Below, one piece after another: positions 19,711 through 29,080 of a stretch of DNA of 64,000 bases. The DNA comes from Gammaproteobacteria bacterium (GTDB taxonomy: Bacteria; Pseudomonadota; Gammaproteobacteria; Steroidobacterales; Steroidobacteraceae), in assembly GCA_017577615.1 (NCBI GenBank), contig PKRE01000003.1, positions 124,001 through 188,000 of the forward strand. Direction: 5' to 3'. Every line of letters starts with the position of its first letter. Position 1 is the stretch's first letter. The position numbers were made by a program, and so were the translations under genes. The notes beneath the pieces were generated by a model. That model worked only from the letters and a program-made list of their open reading frames with translations, was not told the origin of the DNA and did not search any database.

Positions 19711-21239
19711 GAGTGCCTCCCGAGCGCTGCGAGCGCTACTTCGCGATCGCTGAAATGACGAGCGATGCCGCGGATGATCTGGTAATCCTCGTGACCCTTA
19801 CCGGCGACCAGCACGGCATCGCCGGCGCTTGCACGCGCGATGGCCAACTCGATCGCAGCAGCTCGATCACGTTCCACCGTCGCTTTCTGCGGCTCGCGCA
19901 AACCCGCGAGAATGTCGGCAATGATCGCCTCGCCGTCCTCATTGCGTGGGTTGTCGTCCGTGACGACGACGGCATCAGCCAGGGTTTCGGCGATCGCGCC
20001 CATCAGCGGACGTTTGCCCACATCGCGCTCGCCGCCGCAGCCGAACACACAGTACAGCCGCCCAGTGCAGTGCGCACGAAGCGCACGCAAGGCCTTCTCC
20101 AATGCATCCGGCGTATGCGCGTAATCGATCACGACGAGCGGCTTGCCGGATGTGCGCAACATCTCCATTCGCCCCGGAGGCGCACTGCAGTGCTCGAGCG
20201 CTTCCAACGCCTCGCGCAGCGGGACACCGAGCCCCAACAAAGCCGCCAGCACTGCCAGCACGTTGTCGACGTTGAACGCACCGATGAGCTGCGAATGCAC
20301 ACGCGCCCGTCCCCAACTGCTCTCGAGCTCGATCGTCAAGCCGGTGGGCTCTGTCGTGTAACGCGTGGCACAGATGTAGCGCCCGCCGATCGCGCCGTGC
20401 TCTGCTCGCGCATGCTCGCGACCATACAAGGTGAGTGGTGCACGCACGCGGTCAACGAGCTTGCGCCCGAACGGATCGTCGACGTTCACGATCGCATGCA
20501 GGAGCGTCGGCCATTCGAACAAGCGCGCCTTCGCCTCGCCATAAGCTTCGAACGTGCCGTGATAGTCGAGATGATCGCGCGTCAAGTTCGTGAACAAGGC
20601 ACTGTGAAACCGCACACCCGCCACGCGCTGCTGAGCGAGCGCATGCGAAGTCACCTCCATGGCGACACAACGCGCACCGCTCCCGCGCAGCTCGGCAAGC
20701 TCGCGATGAACGGTGATGCAATCGGGCGTCGTGTGTGCATGGGCTCGTACGGCGCCGAGGCGACCGACTCCGAGCGTGCCCATATAGGCCGCGCTCATGC
20801 CGAGCCGCTCCAGCGCTTCGGCAAGCACGTGCGCGGTCGTGGTCTTTCCGTTCGTCCCGGTGATCGCCACGACTCGCAGCTCGTTGGAAGGCTGATCGAA
20901 GAACCGATCTGCGATCGTGCCGAGCGCGCGAGCAAGCTCGGGCACCCGCACGCCCACTACCCCGTTCGGAAGATCTGGTGGCGCGACTTGCGGCGCAGGC
21001 TCCCAGAGCACTGCGCGCGCACCGCGGGCAATCGCTTCCTCGACGAACGCCAAGCCGTGCGTGCGCGTGCCGCGCAGAGCGACAAAAGCCGCGCCCGGCT
21101 GCACCTTGCGACTGTCGAGCATCAAGTCGCGTACCAGCGCGTCGCCCGGAACGTCAGCGGCAAGATTCTCGAGCAGCGCGGCGAGCGACTTGCCGGGGGC
21201 GACGGGACTGCGAGCGTTCATTGGTGCAATTCCCATCAT
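19707..21239 (-). CDS. murE: UDP-MurNAc-L-Ala-D-Glu--meso-diaminopimelate ligase MurE
   Basis: MurE adds the third stem-peptide residue. The DNPR motif in VVTDDNPRNED marks it as the meso-diaminopimelate enzyme rather than the lysine type. It has up to 510 residues from the ATG at 21239, which overlaps the ftsI stop; ATGs one and six codons further in are alternatives. DSRKVQPGAAFVAL is the uridine-binding block, the ATP loop GTNGKTTT is at 128-135, and NLTRDHLDYHGT follows. Both ends overlap neighbours as ATGA. Confidence 0.97.
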   Translation of the reverse strand: MMGIAPMNARSPVAPGKSLAALLENLAADVPGDALVRDLMLDSRKVQPGAAFVALRGTRTHGLAFVEEAIARGARAVLWEPAPQVAPPDLPNGVVGVRVPELARALGTIADRFFDQPSNELRVVAITGTNGKTTTAHVLAEALERLGMSAAYMGTLGVGRLGAVRAHAHTTPDCITVHRELAELRGSGARCVAMEVTSHALAQQRVAGVRFHSALFTNLTRDHLDYHGTFEAYGEAKARLFEWPTLLHAIVNVDDPFGRKLVDRVRAPLTLYGREHARAEHGAIGGRYICATRYTTEPTGLTIELESSWGRARVHSQLIGAFNVDNVLAVLAALLGLGVPLREALEALEHCSAPPGRMEMLRTSGKPLVVIDYAHTPDALEKALRALRAHCTGRLYCVFGCGGERDVGKRPLMGAIAETLADAVVVTDDNPRNEDGEAIIADILAGLREPQKATVERDRAAAIELAIARASAGDAVLVAGKGHEDYQIIRGIARHFSDREVALAALGRHS

Positions 21240-22966
21240 AGCCCCCGATGCGCCTGCACGAGTGTCGTTTCGGGAAGCTGCTCGAGCCCGTCCGGCGGCA
21301 CGCCCAACAGACGGAGCGCCCCGGCCATGATGTTCGCGAATACGGGTGCAGCCACTTCGCCGCCGTAGTACTTCTGGCCGCTCGGCTCGTCGATGACGAC
21401 GACAGCAGCCAGCTTCGGCCGGCTCGCCGGCACGACGCCTGCGAACACCGCCATATACTTATGAGTCGAGTAGCCGCCGTTCTCCGCCTTCCAGGCCGTG
21501 CCGGTCTTACCGGCGACGCGATAGCCGACCAGAGCTGCGCGATTTCCCGTGCCTTCCTCGGACACGACGCTCTCCATCATACGCAGCATCTCAGCCGCAA
21601 CGCGCGCATCTATCACCCTTTCGCCCACGACGGGCTCGTCGACGCGACGCAGCGTCACCGGACGACGAATGCCGCCTGCCCCTAGGATCGCGTACGCATG
21701 TGCAAGCTGCAGCGCGGTCACCGATACGCCATAGCCGAACGAGATGGATGCGGTGCCGATCCGTTTCCAATGCGAATGATGATTGAGCAGTCCGGCTGAT
21801 TCGCCCGGGAAGCCGCTGCCGGTTACTTGCCCAAAACCGAAGCCGCGCAGCGTCTCGTAGATGAGGTCCGGCGGCAGCGACAAGGCGAGCTTCGCCATGC
21901 CGACGTTGCTCGACTTGGAGATGATCGTCGTCAGCGACACGGGACCGAGATTGGTCCTGTCGCGGAAGGTGTTCACCCCTACCTTCACGAATCCGGGCGA
22001 GGTGTCGATGATGCTGTCGCTGTGATAGCGACCGGAGGCAAGCGCGGCCGCTGCGATGAACGGCTTGATGCTCGAGCCAGGCTCGAAAATGTCCGTCGCC
22101 GCACGATTGCGATACCGCGCCGGCGACACTTGATCGCGGTCGTTGGGGTTGTAGGCCGGCTGGTTGGCCATCGCGAGCACTTCGCCGGTGTCGACATCGA
22201 GCACGACTACCGAACCCGCCTTCGCGTTGTGCTGTTGGACCGCCGCCTTGAGCTCGCGGTAAGCGAGATACTGAATGCGCAGATCGATGCTCGTGATGAG
22301 GGGGGCTCCCGGACGTGGCGGACGGATGCTCTCGATATCCTCGACCGTCCTGCCGTATCGATCCTGAATGACGCGCTTGGCCCCGGGCTCCGCACCGAGC
22401 GAATGATCGTACGCGAGCTCGAGCCCTTCCTGACCGATGTCGTCGTACTTCTTCGTGAAGCCGAGCACGTGGCCGGTGACTTCACCGGCGGGATAGAAAC
22501 GCTGATACTCACGCAGCAAGTAAACGCCGGGAATCTTCAGCTCGGCGACCTGCTGCGCATCGCTCGGGCGCATATGACGCACGAGATAAATGAACTCGCG
22601 ATTGAGATTGCTCGTGACGAGCTGCTCGAGCCACTTCTTGTCGCGATTCAGCGCCTCGGCGAGCCGTGGAAACTGATCTGCGGCGCGGATCAGCTCCGGC
22701 GGGGAAGCCCATACGGAGTCGACCGGCGTGCTCGCCGCGAGGGCTTCGCCATTGCGGTCGTAAATGCTGCCGCGCACGGCGGAGATCTTGGCAATCCGCG
22801 TGTAGCGCGCATCGCCCTGTTTCTCGAGGAAATCCTGTTCGACGAACTGCAACTGCACGGCACGCGCGAGCAGCGTGAGCGCGGTGAGCACGAGCAGCAC
22901 GAGCACGAACCGCACTCGTGCGCGGAATTGCTCTTGAGAGAAAGCACGTGACTCAGAGCGCATCAT
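21236..22966 (-). CDS. ftsI: Septal transpeptidase FtsI (PBP3)
   Basis: FtsI is the class B penicillin-binding protein that cross-links septal peptidoglycan. The ATG at 22966 overlaps the ftsL stop and gives 576 residues (E. coli 588). The order is a short cytoplasmic tail, one membrane segment at about 19-40, the dimerisation domain with GSIYDRNG, and the transpeptidase domain. The catalytic SxxK is Ser298 to Lys301 (EPGSSIK), then SKSSNVG (SxN), then AGKTGTAWK (KTG). All penicillin-binding motifs are intact. The frame is open to 23086 but that part lies in ftsL. Confidence 0.97.
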   Translation of the reverse strand: MMRSESRAFSQEQFRARVRFVLVLLVLTALTLLARAVQLQFVEQDFLEKQGDARYTRIAKISAVRGSIYDRNGEALAASTPVDSVWASPPELIRAADQFPRLAEALNRDKKWLEQLVTSNLNREFIYLVRHMRPSDAQQVAELKIPGVYLLREYQRFYPAGEVTGHVLGFTKKYDDIGQEGLELAYDHSLGAEPGAKRVIQDRYGRTVEDIESIRPPRPGAPLITSIDLRIQYLAYRELKAAVQQHNAKAGSVVVLDVDTGEVLAMANQPAYNPNDRDQVSPARYRNRAATDIFEPGSSIKPFIAAAALASGRYHSDSIIDTSPGFVKVGVNTFRDRTNLGPVSLTTIISKSSNVGMAKLALSLPPDLIYETLRGFGFGQVTGSGFPGESAGLLNHHSHWKRIGTASISFGYGVSVTALQLAHAYAILGAGGIRRPVTLRRVDEPVVGERVIDARVAAEMLRMMESVVSEEGTGNRAALVGYRVAGKTGTAWKAENGGYSTHKYMAVFAGVVPASRPKLAAVVVIDEPSGQKYYGGEVAAPVFANIMAGALRLLGVPPDGLEQLPETTLVQAHRGL

Positions 22967-23235
22967 GGCGTGACGATCCGCACCTCGTCGGGCCGTGGAA
23001 TCACCATGTGCAAGCTGCCGCGTGCTGTTTGCTCGACGCGCCCGTGAGTCGACCAGGCGCTCTGCTCGAGCTTGAGCTGTCCCCACTCGATGTCGAGGGC
23101 GTCACGCTCTGCGTGCAACGACTGCAGCTCGATGAAGAGCCTGCGCGTCTCGTGGCGCGACCACACCACCGCGAGCGCCGAGGCGAGCAACGCCCCCCAG
23201 AGCCCAATCATCGCGAGCTTCATCGCAATGCTCAT
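22963..23235 (-). CDS. ftsL: Cell division protein FtsL
   Basis: FtsL is a small bitopic protein that forms the FtsQ-FtsL-FtsB complex. It has 90 residues: a short N-terminal tail, one membrane segment at about 7-26, then a leucine-rich coiled coil (RRLFIELQSLHAERDALDIEWGQL). Sequence conservation in this family is low, so size, topology and the position between rsmH and ftsI carry the call. It overlaps both neighbours by four bases. Confidence 0.93.
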   Translation of the reverse strand: MSIAMKLAMIGLWGALLASALAVVWSRHETRRLFIELQSLHAERDALDIEWGQLKLEQSAWSTHGRVEQTARGSLHMVIPRPDEVRIVTP

Positions 23236-24161
23236 GCAGCCACCTTCTCCGCCACACGCATGATCGCGCTACGCGCGCGCGGATTCCGTGTGATTTCCTC
23301 TTCGCTCGGATGCACCGCCCTGCCGATGCGTACCAGGCGGGCACGAGCATGCGCCGGCACGTCCGGCAAGCCGGCGTACACTGGATCGTCTTGGGAATGC
23401 TTCTGAATGAAGCGCTTGACGATCGCATCTTCGAGCGAATGGAAGCTGATCACGCACAGACGCCCTTCGGGCGCGAGCACCTCGAGCGCCGCGTCCAACG
23501 CCGCGCGGAGCTGCCCGAACTCGTCGTTGATGTGAATGCGCAGTGCCTGGAAGGTGCGCGTTGCGGGATGCTTGCCAGGCTCTCGCGTCGGCACGGCTTG
23601 CGCTACGATCGCGGCGAGCTGACCGGTCGTCTCGATGGGCGCCGTCTTACGCGCCGACACGATCGCGCGCGCAATGCGCTTCGCGAAACGTTCTTCGCCG
23701 TACTCGCGAATGATGCGCGCGAGGTCGTGCTCGGACACCCGCGCAAGAAATTGCGCCGCAGTCATACCCGCAGTGAAGTCCATCCGCATATCGAGCGGAC
23801 CATCGTGCGCAAAACTGAAACCACGCGCGGCGTCGTCGAGCTGCGGTGAAGACACGCCGAGATCGAACAACACGCCGTCTATGCTCCCGTGCAGCCCGAG
23901 CTGCGCGATCACCTCGCCCAGACGCGCAAACGGGCTGCTTATCAATGTCAATCGTTCTTCCGCTGCGAAGCGCGCGCGACCCGCCGCAATAGCGTCCGGG
24001 TCGCGATCGATCGCAATGACTCTGCCCTCCTTGCCGACTCGTTCCAGAATTGCGGCGGTATGCCCCCCGCGTCCGAACGTCGCATCCACATATCGACCGC
24101 CGACACGGATGTTCAGCGCGCCCAGCGCTTCATGGAGAAGCACTGGCACGTGATCGAGCAT
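23232..24161 (-). CDS. rsmH: 16S rRNA (cytosine1402-N4)-methyltransferase RsmH
   Basis: RsmH (MraW) uses S-adenosylmethionine to methylate N4 of C1402 in 16S rRNA. The ATG at 24161 (MLDHVPVLLHEAL) gives 309 residues (E. coli 313). The SAM motif is DATFGRGGHTAAIL near 28-41. Later blocks are LFDLGVSSPQLDDAARGFSF, which is long, with DMRMD after it, and CVISFHSLEDAIVKRF. A 125-base gap separates it from mraZ. It works on C1402 together with RsmI, whose gene is nearby at 25.7-26.6 kb. Confidence 0.97.
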   Translation of the reverse strand: MLDHVPVLLHEALGALNIRVGGRYVDATFGRGGHTAAILERVGKEGRVIAIDRDPDAIAAGRARFAAEERLTLISSPFARLGEVIAQLGLHGSIDGVLFDLGVSSPQLDDAARGFSFAHDGPLDMRMDFTAGMTAAQFLARVSEHDLARIIREYGEERFAKRIARAIVSARKTAPIETTGQLAAIVAQAVPTREPGKHPATRTFQALRIHINDEFGQLRAALDAALEVLAPEGRLCVISFHSLEDAIVKRFIQKHSQDDPVYAGLPDVPAHARARLVRIGRAVHPSEEEITRNPRARSAIMRVAEKVAA

Positions 24162-24286
24162 TGGCGCACCTACTGGTCCATCGGCAGTTCGATCCGAGCA
24201 CAGACGCACATGCGCTTCGAATCGCGCAGGGATACGAGGACCTGCAAAATCTTCGAAAGCACGTCGTACGCTTGCACTTGGGCTAC

Positions 24287-24742
24287 TCACAAGGACAACG
24301 ATTCAAGCTCTGGCGGAAGCTGTTCCGCCGACTCATCTGCCTTCAGCCACAACTCGCGGTTCTCGTTCCACAAGGCCTCGTCCCAAAGCTCGAAACGATT
24401 GCCTTGTCCGATCAACATCGCGGCGCGAGACAGGCCGGCGTACTCGCGCAAGCTAGGCGGGATCAAGATGCGGCCGCTGCCGTCGAGCTCGAGATCGGTG
24501 GCGTGACCGATCATCAAGCGCTGCAGTCGACGAGCCACGGGGTTGAGCGTCGGCAAGCGACGCAGCTTGAGCTCGATCTCCTCCCATTCGGGCAACGGAT
24601 AGATGAGCAAACAGCGATCGGCGCGGTCGACGGTAACCACCAAACGCCCGTTCGAGCGCTCGATGATCCGCTCGCGATAACGGGTCGGCATAGCCATCCT
24701 CCCCTTTGAGTCGAGCGTGACCTTGTTTGCACCGCGGAACAT
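24287..24742 (-). CDS. mraZ: Transcriptional regulator MraZ
   Basis: MraZ is an AbrB-like DNA-binding ring protein that represses its own operon. The 151-residue protein has two repeated domains: FRGANKVTLDSKGRMAMPTRYR at the N-terminus (given here in part; key residues Asp11, Lys13, Gly14, Arg15) and DLELDGSGRILIPPSLREYAG in the second half. The Dxx(G)R(x)xxP pattern appears in both. The gene is first in the dcw cluster. Its predicted operator, four repeats spaced 10 bases apart, lies 47-81 bases upstream of the start codon. Confidence 0.96.
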   Translation of the reverse strand: MFRGANKVTLDSKGRMAMPTRYRERIIERSNGRLVVTVDRADRCLLIYPLPEWEEIELKLRRLPTLNPVARRLQRLMIGHATDLELDGSGRILIPPSLREYAGLSRAAMLIGQGNRFELWDEALWNENRELWLKADESAEQLPPELESLSL

Positions 24743-24788
24743 GCCGGATCCCGAGCGTGGGCGAAGGCTGGCTCACTCCGCCCTTCTT

Positions 24789-24823
24789 CCCCATTTGCTC
24801 CCACTTTTTCCCACCGTGTTCCA
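24789..24823 (-). promoter_or_regulatory. Predicted MraZ operator (TGGGN boxes every 10 bases)
   Basis: Read on the minus strand there are three perfect boxes, TGGGA (24813-24809), TGGGA (24803-24799) and TGGGG (24793-24789), and a degenerate first box TGGAA (24823-24819). Spacers are exactly five bases, so all boxes fall on one helix face. In E. coli and Mycoplasma MraZ binds direct TGGGN repeats separated by five bases. The operator touches the -10 element and covers the likely transcription start, which fits repression by blocking RNA polymerase. Confidence 0.85.
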
Positions 24824-24851
24824 CTATATGGACGCGCCTGACCACAGTCAA
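24823..24851 (-). promoter_or_regulatory. Predicted sigma70 promoter of the dcw cluster (Pmra)
   Basis: On the minus strand the -35 element TTGACT (24851-24846) is followed by a 17-base spacer and the -10 element TATAGT (24828-24823). Four of six or better positions match consensus in each element, and the spacer is optimal. The start of transcription should fall near 24815, inside the MraZ boxes, with an mRNA leader of about 75 bases before the mraZ ATG. Confidence 0.8.
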
Positions 24852-25123
24852 AAAAATTTTCGGAATTTCCCTTTTTGCGACAGGTACTTAGGGGGACCGC
24901 CGGGGGCTGGCCTCGGCACCCGCGAATACTGCTTTCACAAAATCATGAGGTTAGAAAACGTTGTTGAGGTGATACGTGCAACAGCACCCGACGGGCGGCG
25001 CGGCGCTTTCGCGACCGGCTCGCGCAACTTTGCGCAACGGGCGCGCAAAACCGGTGACCAATCCGGGCGAAATCGGGCAGGCCAGTGAGGAATTCCGCGT
25101 CCTAGGTCTTCAAACAGGATGAG

Positions 25124-25163
25124 ACGATCCGGACGGTTTTCCGACCGCAGGCATCCGGATCGT
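25124..25163. repeat. Perfect 10-bp inverted repeat upstream of rnpB
   Basis: ACGATCCGGA at 25124-25133 is repeated in inverted form as TCCGGATCGT at 25154-25163, with a 20-base loop that itself can form CGG-TTTT-CCG. It lies about 70 bases upstream of the rnpB 5' end and roughly 270 bases behind the mra promoter. There is no T-run on either side, so a terminator is unlikely; a protein-binding site is possible. The 24852-25231 interval between the dcw promoter and rnpB contains an A/T-rich patch and no gene. Confidence 0.5.
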
Positions 25164-25231
25164 TCAGATTTAGTAGATCTTGCCGGGCTTACCCCTTGCA
25201 CCCTGGCAGACTTGACCCCACCATGTCGCGC

Positions 25232-25629
<398 letters not shown>

Positions 25630-25633
25630 TTCT

Positions 25634-25717
25634 TCTTGGGCTGGGGACTGGGAGCCGGAGCCAGAAGCTGGTCAGGCGTAGCGCCACAGCCCCTGGCCCG
25701 GCCTCCAGCCCCCAGCC
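25634..25717. repeat. Intergenic inverted repeat between rnpB and rsmI
   Basis: GGGCTGGGGACTGGGAGCCGG on the left is mirrored by CCGGCCTCCAGCCCCCAGCC on the right (shown here as 20-base pieces or less). It belongs to the CTGGAG/CTCCAG repeat family found in other spacers. It lies immediately behind the rnpB 3' end and touches the rsmI stop codon, so both convergent transcripts would end in it. It could act as a bidirectional terminator-like hairpin, but lacks a T-run. Confidence 0.6.
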
Positions 25718-26569
25718 TCACTTCAACTTCATCGCCAGTTCGTACAGCTCGCTGCGCTTGTCGCCGATAATGCGCGCGGCGATCTTTGCCGCTTGGGACG
25801 GCGTGAGCTCTTCGAGCAGTGCCTGCAACAGCCTCTCGCGATCGAGGCTGACGGCCGTCGCCTCGGCCGCTGCGCCGTCGATCACGATCACGATTTCTCC
25901 GCGTGACATATCAGGATCGCTCGCGCTCATCGCGGCGAGTTGCTCGAGCGTGCTGCTGTAGATCGTTTCGAAACGTTTGGTGAGCTCGCGACACACTACT
26001 GCGCGGCGATCGGCGCCAAGCGCTGCGACCAGATCGTTCAGCGCCTCCCTGAGACGATGTGGCGCTTCGTACAAGACGATCGTGCGACACTCGTTGCGCA
26101 AGGTCGCGAGCCGCGCTCGTCGTGCGCTCGGCTTCGCCGGCAGGAAACCCTCGAAGACAAAACGATCGGTGGGCAGACCTGCAACCGAGAGCGCTGCAAT
26201 TGCCGCGCACGGACCCGGCACGGCAGTCACCTGAATGCCCTTCTCGTGCGCCGCTGCGACCAGATCGAATCCCGGATCGCTTATCAAGGGCGTACCGGCA
26301 TCCGAAATGAGCGCAATCGACTCGCCGGCGAGCAATCGCTCGATCAGCATGGCGGAGCGCTGCGCTTCGTTGTGCTCGTGCAGTGATACCACTGGCGTCT
26401 CGATCCCGAAGTGCTTCAAAAGCTGGCCGCTGTGTCGCGTATCCTCTGCGGCAATCAGACTCACCTGTGCGAGCACCTCGCGCGCACGTGGCGTCAAATC
26501 CCCCAAATTCCCGATCGGGGTTGCCACCACGTAGAGTATCCCGGCTTTCTCGTTCATGCCGTCCGCCAT
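25718..26569 (-). CDS. rsmI: 16S rRNA (cytidine1402-2'-O)-methyltransferase RsmI
   Basis: RsmI methylates the 2'-OH of C1402 in 16S rRNA, the same nucleotide that RsmH modifies on N4. It has 283 residues from the ATG at 26569; a second ATG four codons in (26557) is equally plausible. Tetrapyrrole-methylase-fold motifs are YVVATPIGNLGDLTPRA at the N-terminus, AEDTRHSGQLLKHF, LISDAGTPLISDPG, and VTAVPGPCAAIAAL. It is divergent from lpoA with 53 bases between the starts, and convergent with rnpB. Confidence 0.96.
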   Translation of the reverse strand: MADGMNEKAGILYVVATPIGNLGDLTPRAREVLAQVSLIAAEDTRHSGQLLKHFGIETPVVSLHEHNEAQRSAMLIERLLAGESIALISDAGTPLISDPGFDLVAAAHEKGIQVTAVPGPCAAIAALSVAGLPTDRFVFEGFLPAKPSARRARLATLRNECRTIVLYEAPHRLREALNDLVAALGADRRAVVCRELTKRFETIYSSTLEQLAAMSASDPDMSRGEIVIVIDGAAAEATAVSLDRERLLQALLEELTPSQAAKIAARIIGDKRSELYELAMKLK

Positions 26570-26622
26570 CGCAGCCTGTAAACTGTGCGCATCGAGTGCA
26601 GTCTACAGCCCGGAGCCGAGGC

Positions 26623-28524
26623 ATGCCTTCACTGTCGATCATTGCACGTCGCAGCCTGCCCGCGTTGCTCGCGTGCCTCGTCTTGTCGGCGTGCGAAACG
26701 ACACCCCCGGTACGTGATACGACGAGCATCGATCGCCAAGTCGCACGTGCGGAGCGGCTCGCCCGCGACGGGCACGCGGCCGAAGCAGCAGCAGTCTACG
26801 AGAGCCTCGCCGTGCAATCTCCCGGGGAGCTGCGTGATCGCTTCCTCTTGCGAGCCGCGCGCGAGCACGTTCGCAGCGGCAACCGTGCTGCCGCCGAACA
26901 GATTCTGCAACGCGTGAGCGCGACGTTACCGACCGTGGACTTTGCGCTGCGCGCGCAGATCGCCGCAGAGCTCGCACTGGCTGCGAATCGTCCGAACGAC
27001 GCGCTTGCCGAGCTCAACCGCATTCCGCAGCCGATACCGCGCGAGACATTGAGCGACGTGCTCGCTTTGCGCGCCCGCGTGCTCTTCGCGCTCAATCGCC
27101 CGGCAGCGGCCATCATGGCCGCGCTCGATCGTGAAGCATCGTTGCAAACTCAACAGGAGATTCACGAGAATCGCAAGCTCATATGGGAAGGCCTGCAGCG
27201 TAACGCGTCGGCCAACGCCGATTTCACCGTGCCGCCAGGTGCGAGCCGCACCGTGGCTGGGTGGCTGGAGCTTGGACACGTGGCGCTCATCGCCGCGCGC
27301 AACCCGTTTACCGCCCGCGACGATCTCACCGAGTGGCGCACCCGTTATCCTAATCATCCGGCCAACTCACTTCTGACCGACGAGCTGCTCCCGACGCTTG
27401 GCGTCGGGCTCGCCTATCCCTCGCAGATTGCGCTCATCCTTCCGCTGTCCGGGCGTCACCAAGCCGCCAGCATCGCCGTGCGAGACGGCTTTCTTGCTGG
27501 TCTGCTGCAACAGGACCCGCGGGAACGTCCGTTCGTGAAGATCTACGATTCGGGCGAAACCGGCGCCTTGAGCGCCTATCGTCGTGCGATCGCCGAAGGC
27601 GCTGAGTTCGTAGTCGGCCCACTCACGAAAGACGAAGTCGCCGCGATTGCGAGCTCCGCGGAGACGTCGGTGGTGACGCTGGCGCTGAACCAGCTCGCAG
27701 ATGATCAAGGCGTCCCGCCGCCGCTCATGTTCCAGTTCGCGCTCGATCCGGAAGAAGAGGCGCGCCAAGTCGCGCAACGGGTCGTGGCGGATGGGCGTTC
27801 GCGCGGAGTCGTCCTGCTGCCGAACAATGAATGGGGTCAGCGTGTTTTCCGCGCCTTCGATACCGAGCTGAAAACTTTGGGAGGCACGATCGCCGCGTTG
27901 CGCTTTTACGATCCGGCGGCGCGCGACTTCTCGCAACCGATTCGCTCGGTGCTGCTGCTCGATGAAAGCCGTGCGCGCGCAAATGCGCTCGCACGAACGC
28001 TGGGAATGCGACTCGAATTCGAAGCGCGGCGCCGCGGCGACGTGCAGTTCGTATTCATGGGCGCCCAACCCGTGCAGGGTCGCTCGATACGTCCAGCATT
28101 GCGTTTTCACTTGGCAGAAGATCTGCCGGTATATGCCACCTCGGACGTTTTCGAGCCAGACGCTGCCGCGAATGCGGACCTCGAAGGCGTCGTTTTCCCG
28201 GACATGCCCTGGGTCATTTCGCCCGATCAAGTCTCGACACAGCTGCGGAGCACGCTGAATCGACACTGGCCGCTACGAGCTCGCATCCGAGGACGCTTGT
28301 ATGCGTTCGGCTTCGACGCTTATCGGCTCATTCCACTGCTCCAGGCCGGACGGTTCGGACGAGAGCACGCCATCCCCGGCATGACCGGCCTGCTGTCGGT
28401 CGATCACAGCGGCAAAGTGCGCCGCGACCTCGATTGGGCACGCATCTCGAGCGGCCAGGCGATCTTGCTCGACGCGAACAAGACCGCGAGCGCGCAGCCG
28501 CTCATGCGAGCGACGGTTCCATGA
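26623..28524 (+). CDS. lpoA: Penicillin-binding protein activator LpoA (outer-membrane lipoprotein)
   Basis: LpoA is an outer-membrane lipoprotein that reaches across the periplasm to activate PBP1a. The ATG at 26623 gives 633 residues (E. coli 678). A lipoprotein signal ends in LSAC with Cys24. The N-terminal half is helical TPR-like (about 35-260) and the C-terminal half is a periplasmic-binding-protein fold (LILPLSGRHQAASIAVRDGF is its start; later VVLLPNNEWGQRVFRAF). The order rsmI-lpoA-yraN matches E. coli. The frame is open upstream to 26383, but those codons run antisense through rsmI. Confidence 0.92.
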   Translation: MPSLSIIARRSLPALLACLVLSACETTPPVRDTTSIDRQVARAERLARDGHAAEAAAVYESLAVQSPGELRDRFLLRAAREHVRSGNRAAAEQILQRVSATLPTVDFALRAQIAAELALAANRPNDALAELNRIPQPIPRETLSDVLALRARVLFALNRPAAAIMAALDREASLQTQQEIHENRKLIWEGLQRNASANADFTVPPGASRTVAGWLELGHVALIAARNPFTARDDLTEWRTRYPNHPANSLLTDELLPTLGVGLAYPSQIALILPLSGRHQAASIAVRDGFLAGLLQQDPRERPFVKIYDSGETGALSAYRRAIAEGAEFVVGPLTKDEVAAIASSAETSVVTLALNQLADDQGVPPPLMFQFALDPEEEARQVAQRVVADGRSRGVVLLPNNEWGQRVFRAFDTELKTLGGTIAALRFYDPAARDFSQPIRSVLLLDESRARANALARTLGMRLEFEARRRGDVQFVFMGAQPVQGRSIRPALRFHLAEDLPVYATSDVFEPDAAANADLEGVVFPDMPWVISPDQVSTQLRSTLNRHWPLRARIRGRLYAFGFDAYRLIPLLQAGRFGREHAIPGMTGLLSVDHSGKVRRDLDWARISSGQAILLDANKTASAQPLMRATVP

Positions 28525-28627
28525 GCGTCAGCCGCGCATCGGGCGGTTCTCGCCTACCTGGAACAATGCCGCGAGCTCGAGCGCGCTCGATCGGCGAGTC
28601 CTTTTGATACACATCACGGAGGAATCG

Positions 28628-28984
28628 ATGCAACGCACGGAAGCAGGCCGCGCAGCCGAAGCCGCGGCGCTCGCCTACCTCGAGAAGGCTGGACTACGGC
28701 TCCTACATCGCAATTACCGTTGCAAGGTCGGCGAGCTCGATTTGGTGATGCTCGACGGCACGACGCTCGTGCTGGTCGAAGTCCGTTATCGCAGCTCACA
28801 CCGCTATGGCGGTGCCGCCGCATCGGTAACGCCCCGGAAGCAGCAGCGGATCATCAACGCCGCCCGTCATCTGCTCGCGACGCATGCGGACCTGAGACGC
28901 TATCCCGCCCGCTTCGATGTCGTTGCAATCTCGGCATTACAGAAAGAGATCCAGTGGATCAAAGGGGCGTTTGAGGTTTGCTAG
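28628..28984 (+). CDS. yraN: YraN family protein (UPF0102, endonuclease-like fold)
   Basis: This 118-residue protein starts at an ATG preceded by GGAGG with good spacing; an upstream in-frame start at 28604 is less likely. It carries the UPF0102 pattern: G-R-x-A-E near the N-terminus, then NYRCKVGELDLVMLDGTTLVLVEVRYR (in pieces: GELDLV, then LVEVRYR), then the basic helix around KQQRI. The GE-D-EVR layout is that of the restriction-endonuclease-like superfamily, so a DNA-processing role is suspected; no function is established. It follows lpoA, as in E. coli, although diaA is not next. Confidence 0.9.
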   Translation: MQRTEAGRAAEAAALAYLEKAGLRLLHRNYRCKVGELDLVMLDGTTLVLVEVRYRSSHRYGGAAASVTPRKQQRIINAARHLLATHADLRRYPARFDVVAISALQKEIQWIKGAFEVC

Positions 28985-29080
28985 GCCGCGGGCATTAGCC
29001 ATGGACAGCTGGACGCTGGGCTTGCGCTCAAGACCCGTGCCTGACAAAGTGCGCGCGCTCCATGTTCGCTGGAATTCCAC

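Noticed and set aside
25170..25231. Candidate promoters for rnpB (TTGCAC or TTGACC strings)
   Set aside because: No matching -10 element at proper spacing; left unassigned.
26383..26622. N-terminal extension of lpoA
   Set aside because: Antisense to rsmI; the lipobox position requires the ATG at 26623.
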